Counted from the stretch's first letter, positions 1 to 9,048 are shown. The stretch is 64,000 bases of DNA from Flavobacterium lacustre (GCF_027474525.2 NZ_CP114882.2:1-64000); one strand, 5' to 3'. Numbers and translations are program-made. Notes: generated from the sequence alone by a model not told the origin.

Positions 1-1428
1 ATGAACAAAACTGCTCAATCAGTATGGGAAAACTGCCTGTCTTTTATAAAAGACAACATTCAAGATCAAGCTTACAAAACTTGGTTTGAACCAATCAAAT
101 CAGTTGAACTTACCGATAATGCATTATATATTCAAGTGCCAAGTAAATTTTTCTACGAATGGTTGGAAGAGCACTATGTAAAATTATTAAAAGTGGCATT
201 AACTAAAGAACTTGGTAAAAACGCAAAGTTACTCTATAAAATCAAAATGGAAAACACTTATGGCAATAAACAACCGTTTACGGAACAATTGCCAAGTGCC
301 AACAGAGTTCCAATGAAACCGCAAGATGTTGATGCACCATTTAAAAACCTAAACCCTGAATTAAAAAATCCTTTTGTAATTCCTGGTATTCGAAATTTAA
401 AAATCGAATCTCAGTTGAATGCCAATTACAGTTTTGATAATTTCTTGGAAGGAGATTCTAATAGATTGGCGCGCTCTGCAGGTATGGCTGTTGCCAATAA
501 ACCTGGAGGAACTTCGTTTAATCCTTTACTTATTTTTGGTGGTGTAGGACTTGGAAAAACCCACTTAGCACATGCTATCGGTGTTGAAATAAAAGATAAA
601 TATCCTGAAAAAACAGTTTTATATATTTCCGCTGAAATTTTCACCCAACAATATATTGACTCGGTTAAGAAAAATAACAGAAACGACTTTATTCATTTTT
701 ATCAATTAATTGATGTTTTGATTATTGATGATGTTCAGTTCCTTTCTGGTAAATCTGGAACTCAAGATGTATTTTTCCATATATTTAATTACTTACATCA
801 AAACGGAAAACAGGTGATTTTGACTTCGGACAAAGCTCCTGTTGACATGCAAGATATTGAGCAACGCTTACTTTCCCGTTTCAAATGGGGATTGTCTGCT
901 GAATTGCACCAACCGGATTATGAAACCAGAATTTCTATCCTGAAAAACATTCTATACCGAGATGGTGTTGAAATTCCGGACGAAATAATAGAATATGTTG
1001 CCCGCAATATAAAATCGAATGTCCGGGAACTTGAAGGTGCCATTATATCTTTGATCGCACAATCTTCATTCAATAAAAAAGAAGTTACTATAGAACTTGC
1101 GAAAAGTGTCGTTGAAAAATTTGTAAAAAATGTAAAACGAGAAATTTCTATAGATTATATTCAAAAAATAGTTTCGGATTATTTTCAATTGGATTTAGAA
1201 ACCCTTCAATCCAAAACTAGAAAAAGACATGTTGTTCAAGCCAGACAATTGGCCATGTTTTTTGCTAAGAAATTCACAAAAGCATCCTTAGCTAATATTG
1301 GTTCACAAATTGGTGATCGCGATCATGCAACTGTATTGCATGCTTGTAAAACAGTAGATAATTTAGTGGCTACTGATAAACAGTTCAAAAAATTTGTGGA
1401 GGATATCAATAAGAAACTAACGCTGTAA
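1..1428 (+). CDS. dnaA: Chromosomal replication initiator protein DnaA
   Basis: AAA+ ATPase that binds DnaA boxes at oriC, melts the origin and helps load the replicative helicase. The 475-residue protein has the full family layout: N-terminal helicase-interaction domain (about 1-85), a linker, the AAA+ core with Walker A GGVGLGKTH (about 180-188) and Walker B LIIDDVQF (about 238-245), and the C-terminal DNA-binding domain with the DnaA signature GDRDHATVLHAC (about 437-448). The window begins exactly at its ATG, so the promoter and any upstream origin are outside. It is followed after 7 bp by a phosphatase gene, which may be co-transcribed. Identification is certain. Confidence 0.98.
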   Translation: MNKTAQSVWENCLSFIKDNIQDQAYKTWFEPIKSVELTDNALYIQVPSKFFYEWLEEHYVKLLKVALTKELGKNAKLLYKIKMENTYGNKQPFTEQLPSANRVPMKPQDVDAPFKNLNPELKNPFVIPGIRNLKIESQLNANYSFDNFLEGDSNRLARSAGMAVANKPGGTSFNPLLIFGGVGLGKTHLAHAIGVEIKDKYPEKTVLYISAEIFTQQYIDSVKKNNRNDFIHFYQLIDVLIIDDVQFLSGKSGTQDVFFHIFNYLHQNGKQVILTSDKAPVDMQDIEQRLLSRFKWGLSAELHQPDYETRISILKNILYRDGVEIPDEIIEYVARNIKSNVRELEGAIISLIAQSSFNKKEVTIELAKSVVEKFVKNVKREISIDYIQKIVSDYFQLDLETLQSKTRKRHVVQARQLAMFFAKKFTKASLANIGSQIGDRDHATVLHACKTVDNLVATDKQFKKFVEDINKKLTL

Positions 1429-1435
1429 ACGCATC

Positions 1436-1903
1436 ATGCCAGTACAAATTTTAATGGTTTGCTTAGGAAATATTTGCCGATCTCCATTAGCCGAAGGAAT
1501 TTTAGCATCAAAATTACCCAAAGATAAATTCAGAGTAGATTCTGCCGGAACCGGATCTTGGCATATTGGCCATACGCCGGATGAGCGTTCTATTGCTACT
1601 GCAAAAAAGAATGGTTTAGACATTTCAAATCAACGCGGAAGACAATTCAGTTCTTCTGATTTCGATACTTTTGATTATATTTTTGTGATGGACAGTTCCA
1701 ATTACGAAACAGTTATTTCACTTGCCAAAAGCCAGGAGCATAAGGATAAAGTACGAATGATTTTGGATGAATTGTTTCCTAATGAAAATGTAGATGTACC
1801 GGATCCGTACTTCGGATTACCGAATGGATTCAATATGGTGTACCAAATGCTGAATGAAGTTTGTGATGTTATTTCAGAAAAACTGATTGCAAAACACCAA
1901 TAA
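1436..1903 (+). CDS. Low-molecular-weight protein-tyrosine-phosphatase
   Basis: Cytoplasmic phosphatase of the LMW-PTP family, 155 residues, the normal length. The phosphate-binding loop CLGNICRS (residues 9-16) gives the nucleophile Cys9 and Arg15 of the C-X5-R signature, and VPDPYFG near residue 121 gives the general acid Asp123. In other bacteria such enzymes dephosphorylate tyrosine kinases of polysaccharide export (Wzb/Etk type) or arsenate-like substrates; no kinase gene is next to it here, so the substrate is unknown. It starts 7 bp after dnaA. Confidence 0.93.
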   Translation: MPVQILMVCLGNICRSPLAEGILASKLPKDKFRVDSAGTGSWHIGHTPDERSIATAKKNGLDISNQRGRQFSSSDFDTFDYIFVMDSSNYETVISLAKSQEHKDKVRMILDELFPNENVDVPDPYFGLPNGFNMVYQMLNEVCDVISEKLIAKHQ

Positions 1904-1974
1904 ACTATTTTACTTTTAATTTAAAGTAAATTCAGTCTCACCGTCAATGCCCGTTTAAATTTTAAATTAAATCC

Positions 1975-2697
1975 ATGAAATCAACCCCACTTTTAGGAAA
2001 ACTTTATTTAATCCCTACAACAATGGGTGATTGCGACCCTATGGATGTATTGCCGCAAACGATAAAAAGAAGCATCGATTTTATTGATTATTATATTGTA
2101 GAGAACGAAAAAACGGCGCGAAAGTCTATTAAAGAAGTTAGTCCTGAAAAAAAACAATCGGAACTTATTCTTTTTACTTTAAACAAACATACTGAAACCA
2201 AAGAACATCTGGACTTTATAAAACCTTTATTAGAAGGAAAAAACGTGGGATTAATGAGTGAAGCCGGCTGTCCTGGTGTAGCAGATCCCGGTGCTGTAAT
2301 TGTAAAATTAGCACATGAAAAAGGAATTCAGGTTATCCCGCTTGTTGGTCCTTCTTCTATATTATTAGCGATGATGGCTTCGGGAATGAATGGTCAAAGT
2401 TTTACATTTCATGGCTATTTGCCTATTGAAAAAGACGAAAAAAAAGCAAGTTTCAAAAGCTTAGAAAGAATATCTTTCGAGAAAAATCAATCTCAAATTT
2501 TCATCGAAACTCCATATCGCAATAATAAATTACTGGAAGATTTATTACAAACTTTACATCCAGAAACCCATTTATGTGTAGCTACGGATATCACTTTACC
2601 AACAGAATACATCAAAACTAAGAAAATTGCGGCATGGAAAAAAGAGACTATCGATTTACATAAACGCCCCACTATTTTTATCATACACAAAATGTAA
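1975..2697 (+). CDS. RsmI-like SAM-dependent methyltransferase (tetrapyrrole methylase fold)
   Basis: The 240-residue protein has the tetrapyrrole-methylase/RsmI fold: N-terminal GKLYLIPTTMGD, the SEAGCPGVADPG loop (about 96-107) and VGPSSILLAMMASG (about 122-135). RsmI methylates the ribose of C1402 in 16S rRNA. This copy belongs to a Bacteroidetes subgroup that commonly coexists with a canonical RsmI, so a different RNA or small-molecule target is possible. It differs from textbook RsmI in the N-terminal motif (PTTMGD rather than a TPIGN-type motif). It stands alone between the phosphatase and a terminator. Confidence 0.82.
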   Translation: MKSTPLLGKLYLIPTTMGDCDPMDVLPQTIKRSIDFIDYYIVENEKTARKSIKEVSPEKKQSELILFTLNKHTETKEHLDFIKPLLEGKNVGLMSEAGCPGVADPGAVIVKLAHEKGIQVIPLVGPSSILLAMMASGMNGQSFTFHGYLPIEKDEKKASFKSLERISFEKNQSQIFIETPYRNNKLLEDLLQTLHPETHLCVATDITLPTEYIKTKKIAAWKKETIDLHKRPTIFIIHKM

Positions 2698-2782
2698 TCC
2701 TGACAAATTATTTTTCAATTAATAAGAAAAATCCTTTTCGGATTTTGACTTAAACCTTTGAAAATCCTTATTCATATAGAAG

Positions 2783-2811
2783 AACAGCGACTAATTCGCT
2801 GTTTTTTTTTT
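2783..2811 (+). terminator. Rho-independent terminator after the methyltransferase
   Basis: An 8-bp stem AACAGCGA/TCGCTGTT with a 5-nt loop is followed by a run of Ts. A smaller AAAATCC/GGATTTT hairpin lies just upstream at 2728-2746. Confidence 0.85.
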
Positions 2812-3088
2812 GATTAAAATCACTTAAGTTTTCCTGCCAAAAGCACCTCTGAAAGCACCTCTAAATTAACAGTCTTTATAGAGACCATTAACCCATCTGC
2901 TTGCAAAATATAATTAATTTTACTAATGTCAAACACTTAATTCATTTTAATATTTTCAACTAAATTATTGATAAATAATGATTTAAATAAATAAAAACGA
3001 TAAGGAAAAAGAAAAGAACAAAAAACCTTATATTCTTATTGAATCATTAAAATGACCTGATTTAATTATAATTTAAAATTTAGAAACT
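2812..3088. other. AT-rich intergenic region / leader of the PepSY-like gene
   Basis: About 280 bp without a convincing ORF. The last 90 bp resemble the leader of the paralogue at 13405: both carry a CCTTA-ATTCTT-like stretch, AAATTTAGAAAC and the same ATGAAATC start context. This suggests the duplication included the promoter or 5' UTR. I see no clean TAnnTTTG box. Confidence 0.4.
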
Positions 3089-3622
3089 ATGAAATCTATA
3101 ATAATTGCATTGTTATTTTTAAGTTTGACTACAGCGGCTTTTCCTCAAGATAAAGAAACTAATTTAGAAGAAAAAGCAATTAAAATGGAAGATTTACCTG
3201 CTGTTGTCATTAAAAGTGTAGGAAAAGATTTTTCTGTGTATTTACCGGATAAAAACCCTGACAGAAATGTTAGAGCGCTAGAAGAAAAATTCATTTCTTA
3301 CGATTTAGGGAAAGATTATGAAGGATACGAATCCTATTTGGTAATTATGGAAACTAAGAATGGTACTTTATCGGCAACTTACAATGAAAACGGTAAATTA
3401 ACCCATGTCGTTGAAAACTATCAAAATGTAAAACTTCCCAGTAGCGTGATTTTCTCGATTTATAAAACATTTCCCGGATGGCAAATTGTAAATGATAAAT
3501 TTCTTTACACCCAAAAAGAAGGAGATGTCCTTAAGAAAGAGTACAACATCAAAATTAAAAAAGACAAGGAAGTCCGCAGATTAGTTGTGAATCCAAATGG
3601 ATATATTGTAAAAGGAAAATAA
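3089..3622 (+). CDS. Secreted PepSY-like protein (paralogue of 13405-13929)
   Basis: The 177-residue protein begins with a signal peptide (residues 1 to about 19, ending near AAFPQ). The mature part is small, charged and beta-rich. The C-terminal half (YNENGKL, then LPSSVIFSIYKTFPGW) has the pattern of the PepSY-like/BLIP-like fold seen in many Bacteroidetes periplasmic proteins: a Gly-Lys turn, a Leu-Pro-x-x-(V/A) helix and a (Y/F)PGW strand. It is about 65-70% identical by eye to the gene at 13405. The function is unknown. Related proteins sometimes carry misleading enzyme names, for which I see no motif. It is monocistronic with its own terminator. Confidence 0.75.
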   Translation: MKSIIIALLFLSLTTAAFPQDKETNLEEKAIKMEDLPAVVIKSVGKDFSVYLPDKNPDRNVRALEEKFISYDLGKDYEGYESYLVIMETKNGTLSATYNENGKLTHVVENYQNVKLPSSVIFSIYKTFPGWQIVNDKFLYTQKEGDVLKKEYNIKIKKDKEVRRLVVNPNGYIVKGK

Positions 3623-3642
3623 ATAAAAATTAAATTTAAAAG

Positions 3643-3671
3643 AAAAAGCTATCGAGAGGTAGCTTTTTTAT
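3643..3671 (+). terminator. Terminator after the PepSY-like gene
   Basis: Perfect 9-bp stem AAAAAGCTA/TAGCTTTTT, 8-nt loop, then a T run. Its position makes the upstream in-frame ATG at 3671 an unlikely start for the next gene. Confidence 0.85.
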
Positions 3672-3769
3672 TGTGTTCTTTAGTGCGACACGTATTTCAA
3701 TTGTATAAAAAGAATAAAATTAATATAAAAACAAGTACTTTTATAATTACAATTTTAGGTTTTTATACT

Positions 3770-4897
3770 ATGAATAAACTTCCGCATATTGGCACGAGTA
3801 TCTTTACGGTGATGTCAAAATTGGCAACTGAGCACAATGCTATCAATCTTTCGCAGGGCTTTCCTGATTTTGAAGTTGATGAACGATTAATTGATATAAT
3901 TTCCAATCGTGCCAAAGATAATGTTCACCAATATTTACCCATGTCAGGTTATCCGCCACTTTTATCAAAAATAGCGAAACTAGTCAAGAAATCATATGAA
4001 AGAACTCTTCAGCCTGAAACAGAAATTCTTATAACAGCTGGTGCCACTCAAGGAATTTTCACAACTATACTCGCTTTGGCCGAAATAGATGATGAAATTC
4101 TGATACTAGATCCAAGTTATGATTCCTATGAAGCTCCGGTATTATTATGTCACGCACATCCTGTCCGAGTAGCATTAAATGATGATTATACACCAAATTG
4201 GGAGCGAATTGAAAAAGCCTGTTCTTCCAAAACTAAAATGATTATCATCAATAATCCACATAATCCGACCGGGAAAATTTTAACCGCGTCCGATTTTGAA
4301 ATACTCGAATCCCTATTGCAAAAATTCCCGGAAATCATTGTACTTTCAGATGAAGTGTATGAATACATCACTTTTGAACAAAAACACATATCAGCTCATA
4401 CTAGGGAAAAACTCCTAAATCGCTGTGTAATGGTTTCCTCTTTTGGAAAATCGTTTCATGTTACCGGTTGGAAAGTTGGGTATCTTGTAGCTCCTGAACA
4501 TTTGATTTCAGCAATCAAAAAAGTACACCAATTTTTAGTTTTTAGCGTCACCAGTATTTGTCAAGTGGCGATAAGCGATTATTTAGACTTCGTTTCTGTT
4601 GAAGAAATAGGGCCTTTTTATCAGGAAAAACGAGATTACTTTCGAAGTTTACTCCAAGAAAGTCGCTTCCAATTAATGCCTTGTGAAGGAACTTATTTTC
4701 AAGTCGTTTCGTATGCTTCGATTTCCGATGAAAATGATGTTGACTTCTGTAAACGTTTAATTACCGAATATGGAGTTGCAGCAATCCCAATTTCAACTTT
4801 TTATGCCAATAAAAAAGACTTAAAACTCATTCGTTTTTGCTTTGCTAAAAATAATGCCACGCTTGAAGCTGCAGCTAAACGATTGTGTAATATTTAA
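3770..4897 (+). CDS. Methionine-type PLP-dependent aminotransferase
   Basis: Class I/II fold-type I aminotransferase, 375 residues from the ATG at 3770. That start was chosen because the alternative at 3671 lies in a terminator and adds a non-homologous 33-residue tail. The opening KLPHIGTSIF, NLSQGFPDFE and AGATQGIFT are typical of the YbdL/kynurenine aminotransferase group. NNPHNPTGK holds the Asn that contacts PLP, SDEVYEY holds the cofactor Asp/Tyr, and SFGKSFHVTGWKVGY carries the Schiff-base lysine (Lys227). YbdL enzymes prefer methionine with 2-oxo acids, and a methionine-salvage role is likely. No operon partner. Confidence 0.9.
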   Translation: MNKLPHIGTSIFTVMSKLATEHNAINLSQGFPDFEVDERLIDIISNRAKDNVHQYLPMSGYPPLLSKIAKLVKKSYERTLQPETEILITAGATQGIFTTILALAEIDDEILILDPSYDSYEAPVLLCHAHPVRVALNDDYTPNWERIEKACSSKTKMIIINNPHNPTGKILTASDFEILESLLQKFPEIIVLSDEVYEYITFEQKHISAHTREKLLNRCVMVSSFGKSFHVTGWKVGYLVAPEHLISAIKKVHQFLVFSVTSICQVAISDYLDFVSVEEIGPFYQEKRDYFRSLLQESRFQLMPCEGTYFQVVSYASISDENDVDFCKRLITEYGVAAIPISTFYANKKDLKLIRFCFAKNNATLEAAAKRLCNI

Positions 4898-4978
4898 TAC
4901 ATTCGCTTTATATTTTTTTATTATGCATGCATACAATTAATTTTTTGCTACATTTACAATCCAAAAAAACAAAATACT

Positions 4979-5860
4979 ATGAGTTATACAGATAAAATGT
5001 TGCGTGACGATGCCTTAAAAGGCAAAGTAATTGTGGTAACCGGAGGCGGAAGTGGCTTAGGAAAAGCAATGACAAAATATTTCTTGGAATTAGGTGCTCA
5101 AGTAGCCATCACATCAAGAGATTTAGAAAAACTAAAAAGCACAGCAACTGAACTGGAAACAGAAACTGGAGGAACTTGTTTACCACTACAGTGCGATGTG
5201 CGCCATTATGAACAAGTCGAGAATATGATGCAAGAAGTTCTTAAAGCATTCGGAAAAGTAGATGTGTTATTGAATAATGCGGCAGGGAATTTCATTTCAC
5301 CAACCGAAAGATTATCCGCAAATGCCTTTGATACTGTCATTGATATTGTTCTGAAAGGTTCTAAAAACTGTACACTCGCTTTTGGAAAACATTGGATTGA
5401 CACCAAACAAAAATCAGCTACAATCTTAAATATAGTAACTACTTATGCCTGGACTGGTTCTGCTTATGTGGTGCCAAGTGCCACTGCAAAAGCTGGAGTT
5501 CTTGCCATGACCCGAAGTTTAGCTGTAGAATGGGCCAAATACGGAATTCGTTCTAATGCTATTGCTCCTGGACCTTTCCCTACCAAAGGCGCTTGGGACC
5601 GATTGTTACCAGGCGATTTAGCCGAAAAATTTGATATGTCAAAAAAAGTACCGCTAAAACGCGTAGGAGATCATCAGGAATTAGCCAACTTAGCGGCATA
5701 TTTGGTATCCGATTTCTCAGCTTATGTAAACGGTGAAGTGATTGTTATTGATGGTGGAGAATGGCTGAAAGGTGCTGGACAATTTAATATTCTGGAAGCT
5801 ATTCCGGAAGAACTTTGGGATCAATTAGAAATGATGATCAAAGCCAAGAAGAATAAATAA
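4979..5860 (+). CDS. SDR oxidoreductase, 2,4-dienoyl-CoA reductase-like
   Basis: The 293-residue short-chain dehydrogenase carries the NADP-binding motif TGGGSGLGKA (21-30) and NNAAGNFISPTE, which is characteristic of the 2,4-dienoyl-CoA reductase branch. Instead of the classical Tyr-x-x-x-Lys it has PSATAKAG with Ser167 and Lys171, as in DECR enzymes, where Ser and Lys occupy that loop. The C-terminal VNGEVIVIDGGEWL is standard. The likely role is reduction of dienoyl- or enoyl-CoA during unsaturated fatty-acid breakdown; substrate assignment is by family only. It is a single gene between short intergenic regions. Confidence 0.85.
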   Translation: MSYTDKMLRDDALKGKVIVVTGGGSGLGKAMTKYFLELGAQVAITSRDLEKLKSTATELETETGGTCLPLQCDVRHYEQVENMMQEVLKAFGKVDVLLNNAAGNFISPTERLSANAFDTVIDIVLKGSKNCTLAFGKHWIDTKQKSATILNIVTTYAWTGSAYVVPSATAKAGVLAMTRSLAVEWAKYGIRSNAIAPGPFPTKGAWDRLLPGDLAEKFDMSKKVPLKRVGDHQELANLAAYLVSDFSAYVNGEVIVIDGGEWLKGAGQFNILEAIPEELWDQLEMMIKAKKNK

Positions 5861-5875
5861 ACGATATAATATCCT

Positions 5876-5908
5876 AAAAAAAGAGAGTTTAAAATGACTC
5901 TCTTTTTT
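5876..5908. terminator. Bidirectional terminator between convergent genes
   Basis: Stem AAAAGAGAGT/ACTCTCTTTT with A and T tracts on both sides. It can serve the SDR gene on the plus strand and the small gene on the minus strand. Confidence 0.8.
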
Positions 5909-6215
5909 ATTTTATATCTTCCAAGGCAAGTAGTATTTCACTTTTCAGTAAACCGCTTCCTCCGCCATAATGCTGAACAATTATGCAGTTCGGATTTTGT
6001 TTTTTGAAAAAAGAACACAAATTGGTTTCGCTTTCATACTGAATCCCCGAACCCAATAATACAATTGAAAACTCTTTTTTACAAAAAATTGCTTTAGCTT
6101 CCTCATCATTTACAGTTCCGATTCCAACCCAATTTTCATTGGTATTCAAAAGCCTGACAACTGTTTCCGTGATTTCAGGATGTCTTCCTATGTAAAGAAT
6201 AGCGATGGTTTTCAT
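5907..6215 (-). CDS. Small hypothetical protein, degenerate receiver-like fold
   Basis: The 102-residue cytoplasmic protein has an alternating strand/helix pattern like a response-regulator receiver: strand KTIAILYIG, a helix, strand SIVLLGSG, a helix, strand CIIVQHYGGG. The acidic pair after strand 1, the phospho-acceptor Asp after strand 3 (here GSG) and the Lys after strand 5 are all absent. I therefore read it as a non-phosphorylatable pseudo-receiver or simply a Rossmann-like small protein. It lies close to, and on the same strand as, the YceI and pirin genes. The function is unknown. Confidence 0.6.
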   Translation of the reverse strand: MKTIAILYIGRHPEITETVVRLLNTNENWVGIGTVNDEEAKAIFCKKEFSIVLLGSGIQYESETNLCSFFKKQNPNCIIVQHYGGGSGLLKSEILLALEDIK

Positions 6216-6289
6216 GATTGGTTTTTATAAAATAAAACCTCAAAGCTATTTATTTCTTTGAGGCTAATCATTCTATTTTTAAATATAAA

Positions 6290-6820
6290 TTATAGTTTTA
6301 CAAATTGCAATTCGATATTCAATCGAACTTCTTCACCAACTAAAACCCCACCAGTTTCAAGAGCTGAATTCCAATTTAATCCCCAATCTTTTCTGTTAAT
6401 TTTACCTTCTAATGAAAAAGCTAATTTTGTATTTCCCCATGGATCTTTCATCAATCCACTGAATTCTGCTGGCAGTTTTACTGATTTAGTAACTCCATGC
6501 ATCGTTAAATCACCAACTAATTCATATTCTCCTTCATTAATTTTGGTAAATGAAGCCGCCTTGAATTGGATTTCAGGAAACTGTGATGCATCAAAAAAAT
6601 CAGGACTCAATAAATGCGCATCTCTATCTGTATTTCCGGTGCTTATCGAATCAATTGCTCCTGTAAATTCAATTTTTGCATTTTCAAAACTATCATTTTC
6701 AGATTCAATTGAAGCTTCAAATTTTAAAAATTTTCCTGAAATAGTTGTAAACATCATGTGTTTAACTTTAAAACCAATTTCTGAATGCGTTGGGTCTATA
6801 GCCCATTTTGTTGTTGACAT
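6290..6820 (-). CDS. YceI family protein
   Basis: The 176-residue protein is entirely a YceI domain, the lipocalin-like fold that binds isoprenoid chains such as polyprenyl quinones. Hallmarks are the opening KWAIDPTHSEIGFKVKHM, the DRDAHLLSPDFFDASQFPEI block and the LTMHGVTKSVKLP block. There is no signal peptide, so this copy is probably cytoplasmic, unlike the secreted one at 55493. It is followed upstream on the same strand by a pirin gene (46 bp gap). The pairing of cytoplasmic YceI with pirin and a Crp/Fnr regulator suggests a small stress-responsive group. Confidence 0.9.
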   Translation of the reverse strand: MSTTKWAIDPTHSEIGFKVKHMMFTTISGKFLKFEASIESENDSFENAKIEFTGAIDSISTGNTDRDAHLLSPDFFDASQFPEIQFKAASFTKINEGEYELVGDLTMHGVTKSVKLPAEFSGLMKDPWGNTKLAFSLEGKINRKDWGLNWNSALETGGVLVGEEVRLNIELQFVKL

Positions 6821-6866
6821 AATCTTATTTTTTAGTATATATTGTTAAATTGTTTTTATTTTAAAA

Positions 6867-7625
6867 TTACAATGCCATTGGTACTTCCATCAAAAGTATT
6901 TCGGCATCAGGAGTATTTGCAGTAATTGAAATTGTATTCGTATCCCAAATTCCCAATCCGTCCCGTTCGTTCAAGGAAATGTTGCTTATAGTGAAGTCCC
7001 CTTTCAAAACAAAAGCATAAATCCCATTACCCGCTTTTTTTAATGGATAGGAAGTAGAAAAACCGTTATCAAATTTTCCAAGATGAAACCACGCATCCTG
7101 ATGAATCCAAACGCCTTCATCTTCTGGATTTGGAGATAAGATTTGTTGTAATTTGTTATGGCGATCGTTTAGGTCTAACGTAATTTGGTCGTAACGAGGC
7201 GTTACATTTTTTTTATTTGGATATACCCAAATCTGTAAAAACTTAACTTCCTGATCTTTGTTTTTATTGTATTCGCTATGAAAAATTCCAGTACCGGCAC
7301 TCATTACCTGAATATCTCCTTTTTTGATCACCGTTACATTTCCCATACTGTCCTGATGTTCTAAATCCCCTTCAAGCGGAATAGAAATAATCTCCATATT
7401 ATCATGCGGATGTTTCCCAAAACCCATACCCTGATTGACTCTATCATCATTCAAAACACGTAAAACACCAAAATTCATACGTTCCGGATTGTGGTAATTG
7501 GCAAAACTAAACGTGTGATAGGATTCTAACCAACCGTGATTGGCATGCCCACGAGTGTTTGCTTTGTGCAAAACATAATTAGTAAGTGCTTCTTCTTTTA
7601 AAATAGTTGTAGTGTCCATTGTCAT
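6867..7625 (-). CDS. Pirin family protein
   Basis: The bicupin pirin protein of 252 residues has conserved metal-ligand positions in the N-terminal cupin: His72 and His74 in KHPHDNMEI, His116 and Glu118 in GIFHSEYN. Bacterial pirins of this type (YhhW class) have quercetinase-like activity in vitro or act as redox-sensing regulators; the physiological role here is unknown. Two ATGs lie 6 bp apart (7625 and 7619) and either could be the start. It lies in tandem with the YceI gene and near the Crp/Fnr gene on the same strand. Confidence 0.9.
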   Translation of the reverse strand: MTMDTTTILKEEALTNYVLHKANTRGHANHGWLESYHTFSFANYHNPERMNFGVLRVLNDDRVNQGMGFGKHPHDNMEIISIPLEGDLEHQDSMGNVTVIKKGDIQVMSAGTGIFHSEYNKNKDQEVKFLQIWVYPNKKNVTPRYDQITLDLNDRHNKLQQILSPNPEDEGVWIHQDAWFHLGKFDNGFSTSYPLKKAGNGIYAFVLKGDFTISNISLNERDGLGIWDTNTISITANTPDAEILLMEVPMAL

Positions 7626-7711
7626 GTTCTTTAATTATTATGATACAAAGTTGCGTCAAAAAAAAAGCTTATGCATTGAACTAGGACAAGAAATGAAAAA
7701 TTAAGATAAAA

Positions 7712-8368
7712 TTAGTGTTTGGCTATCTTGGTTCTGATTTTACTTAAAAACTCAGCCGAAATTCCCAAATAAGAAGCTATATAATGCTGGGCGACCCTTT
7801 GTGAAAGCGTAGGATAATGTTCCAGAAATTCAAGATATTTCTCTGTAGCCGTTTTCGAAATGGTATTAAACAACCGATTTTGAGTTACCGCCAAATTGCG
7901 TTGCATAAGTATTCTAAAAGCTCTTTCAAACTTTGGCGCTTTAGCAAATAAGGCTTCTTTAGTTTCCGGGCTGAACATAAAAAATTCGCAATCTTCCACT
8001 GTTTCAATACACACACGACTAGGATTATCTTCATAAATACTGAAAGAAATGTCGCTTATCCAAGCATTCTCAATGGCAAATTGAAGAATTACTTCAAAAC
8101 CATTGGCATCAATATAATATTTCCTGACACAACCTTTAATCACAAATGCTTCAAAATTGCACATTTCCCCCTCCTGAAGCAGGATTGTTTTCTTGGGAAC
8201 TTTTTTATATTCTAATAGTGAATTAAAAATTTCCAATTCTTCCAAGTCAAAAGTGACATACCGACTGATATTTTGATTGATTTGCGAATACACGATTTCC
8301 GTTTTAGATTCTAAAGATAAAAAATGAGAATCAATAACACTAAATAAGTATATTAAATTAGCAAACAT
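7712..8368 (-). CDS. Crp/Fnr family transcriptional regulator
   Basis: An N-terminal cyclic-nucleotide-binding-like beta barrel (YKKVPKKTILLQEGEM, then FVIKGCVRKYY) is followed by a helical dimer region and a short C-terminal helix-turn-helix (RVAQHYIASYLGISAEFLSKIR). I chose the ATG at 8368, giving 218 residues; an in-frame ATG at 8395 adds nine residues. The FNR iron-sulfur cysteine cluster is absent, so oxygen sensing through Fe-S is unlikely. Members of this Bacteroidetes group are usually short and of unknown ligand. It is divergent from udk and upstream of pirin. Confidence 0.88.
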   Translation of the reverse strand: MFANLIYLFSVIDSHFLSLESKTEIVYSQINQNISRYVTFDLEELEIFNSLLEYKKVPKKTILLQEGEMCNFEAFVIKGCVRKYYIDANGFEVILQFAIENAWISDISFSIYEDNPSRVCIETVEDCEFFMFSPETKEALFAKAPKFERAFRILMQRNLAVTQNRLFNTISKTATEKYLEFLEHYPTLSQRVAQHYIASYLGISAEFLSKIRTKIAKH

Positions 8369-8404
8369 TTTGCGAAAAACAAAATTCACTCCCAATTAAA
8401 TTCC

Positions 8405-8412
8405 TACTTTTG
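8405..8412 (+). promoter_or_regulatory. -7 box of the udk promoter
   Basis: TACTTTTG matches the Bacteroidetes -7 consensus TAnnTTTG, 27 bp before the udk start codon. No good -33 TTG is seen at the usual distance. Confidence 0.55.
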
Positions 8413-8439
8413 TTTCCATAAATAGATAATACATATTTT

Positions 8440-9048
8440 ATGCTCATTATAGGAATTGCAGGTGGAACAGGAAGTGGAAAAACAACCGTAGTTCATCAGA
8501 TTATGAATGAATTACCAGAAACTGAAGTAGGGATTATTTCACAGGACTCCTACTACAAAGTAAATCACGGCCTTTCATTTGACGAAAGGGCTTTGATAAA
8601 TTTTGACCATCCCAGAGCAATTGATTTTGAATTATTGGTTGCGCATTTAAAGGAATTAAAAGAAGGAAATAATATTAATCAGCCTGTATATTCGTTTGTA
8701 ACCCATAACAGAACAGATGACACCATTTTTACACATCCAAGAAAGGTAATGATTGTAGAAGGGATTTTAATTTTGGCAAATCCTGAATTAAGAGCACTTT
8801 TTGATGTAAAAATATACGTTCATGCAGATTCAGATGAGCGGTTAATTCGTCGTCTAAAAAGAGACATTGCTGAACGTGGAAGAGATATGGAAGAGGTTTT
8901 AAATCGGTATCAAAATACTTTGAAACCTATGCATCAGGAATTTATAGAACCTACAAAAGCCTTTGCCGATATCATCATACCAAATGACAAATACAATACA
9001 GTGGCCATAGACGTGGTTCGTGCAGTTATTAATCAAAAAATTCTATAA
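8440..9048 (+). CDS. udk: Uridine kinase
   Basis: Phosphorylates uridine and cytidine with ATP or GTP in the pyrimidine salvage pathway. The 202-residue protein has the P-loop GIAGGTGSGKTT (5-16), the substrate-proximal ISQDSYYK (about 35-42), NFDHPRAID (about 54-62) and the lid region RRLKRDIAERGRD. The length is normal. It is probably the first gene of a run with the FtsB/DivIC-like gene (58 bp downstream) and the mutase genes. Confidence 0.96.
   Translation: MLIIGIAGGTGSGKTTVVHQIMNELPETEVGIISQDSYYKVNHGLSFDERALINFDHPRAIDFELLVAHLKELKEGNNINQPVYSFVTHNRTDDTIFTHPRKVMIVEGILILANPELRALFDVKIYVHADSDERLIRRLKRDIAERGRDMEEVLNRYQNTLKPMHQEFIEPTKAFADIIIPNDKYNTVAIDVVRAVINQKIL

Noticed and set aside
2728..2746. 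AAAATCC/GGATTTT hairpin as a separate regulatory RNA
   Set aside because: It is short and AT-rich and lies just before the real terminator at 2783; probably a weak additional terminator.
3671..3769. Longer N-terminus for the aminotransferase
   Set aside because: The upstream ATG lies at the end of a strong terminator and adds a non-homologous hydrophobic tail.
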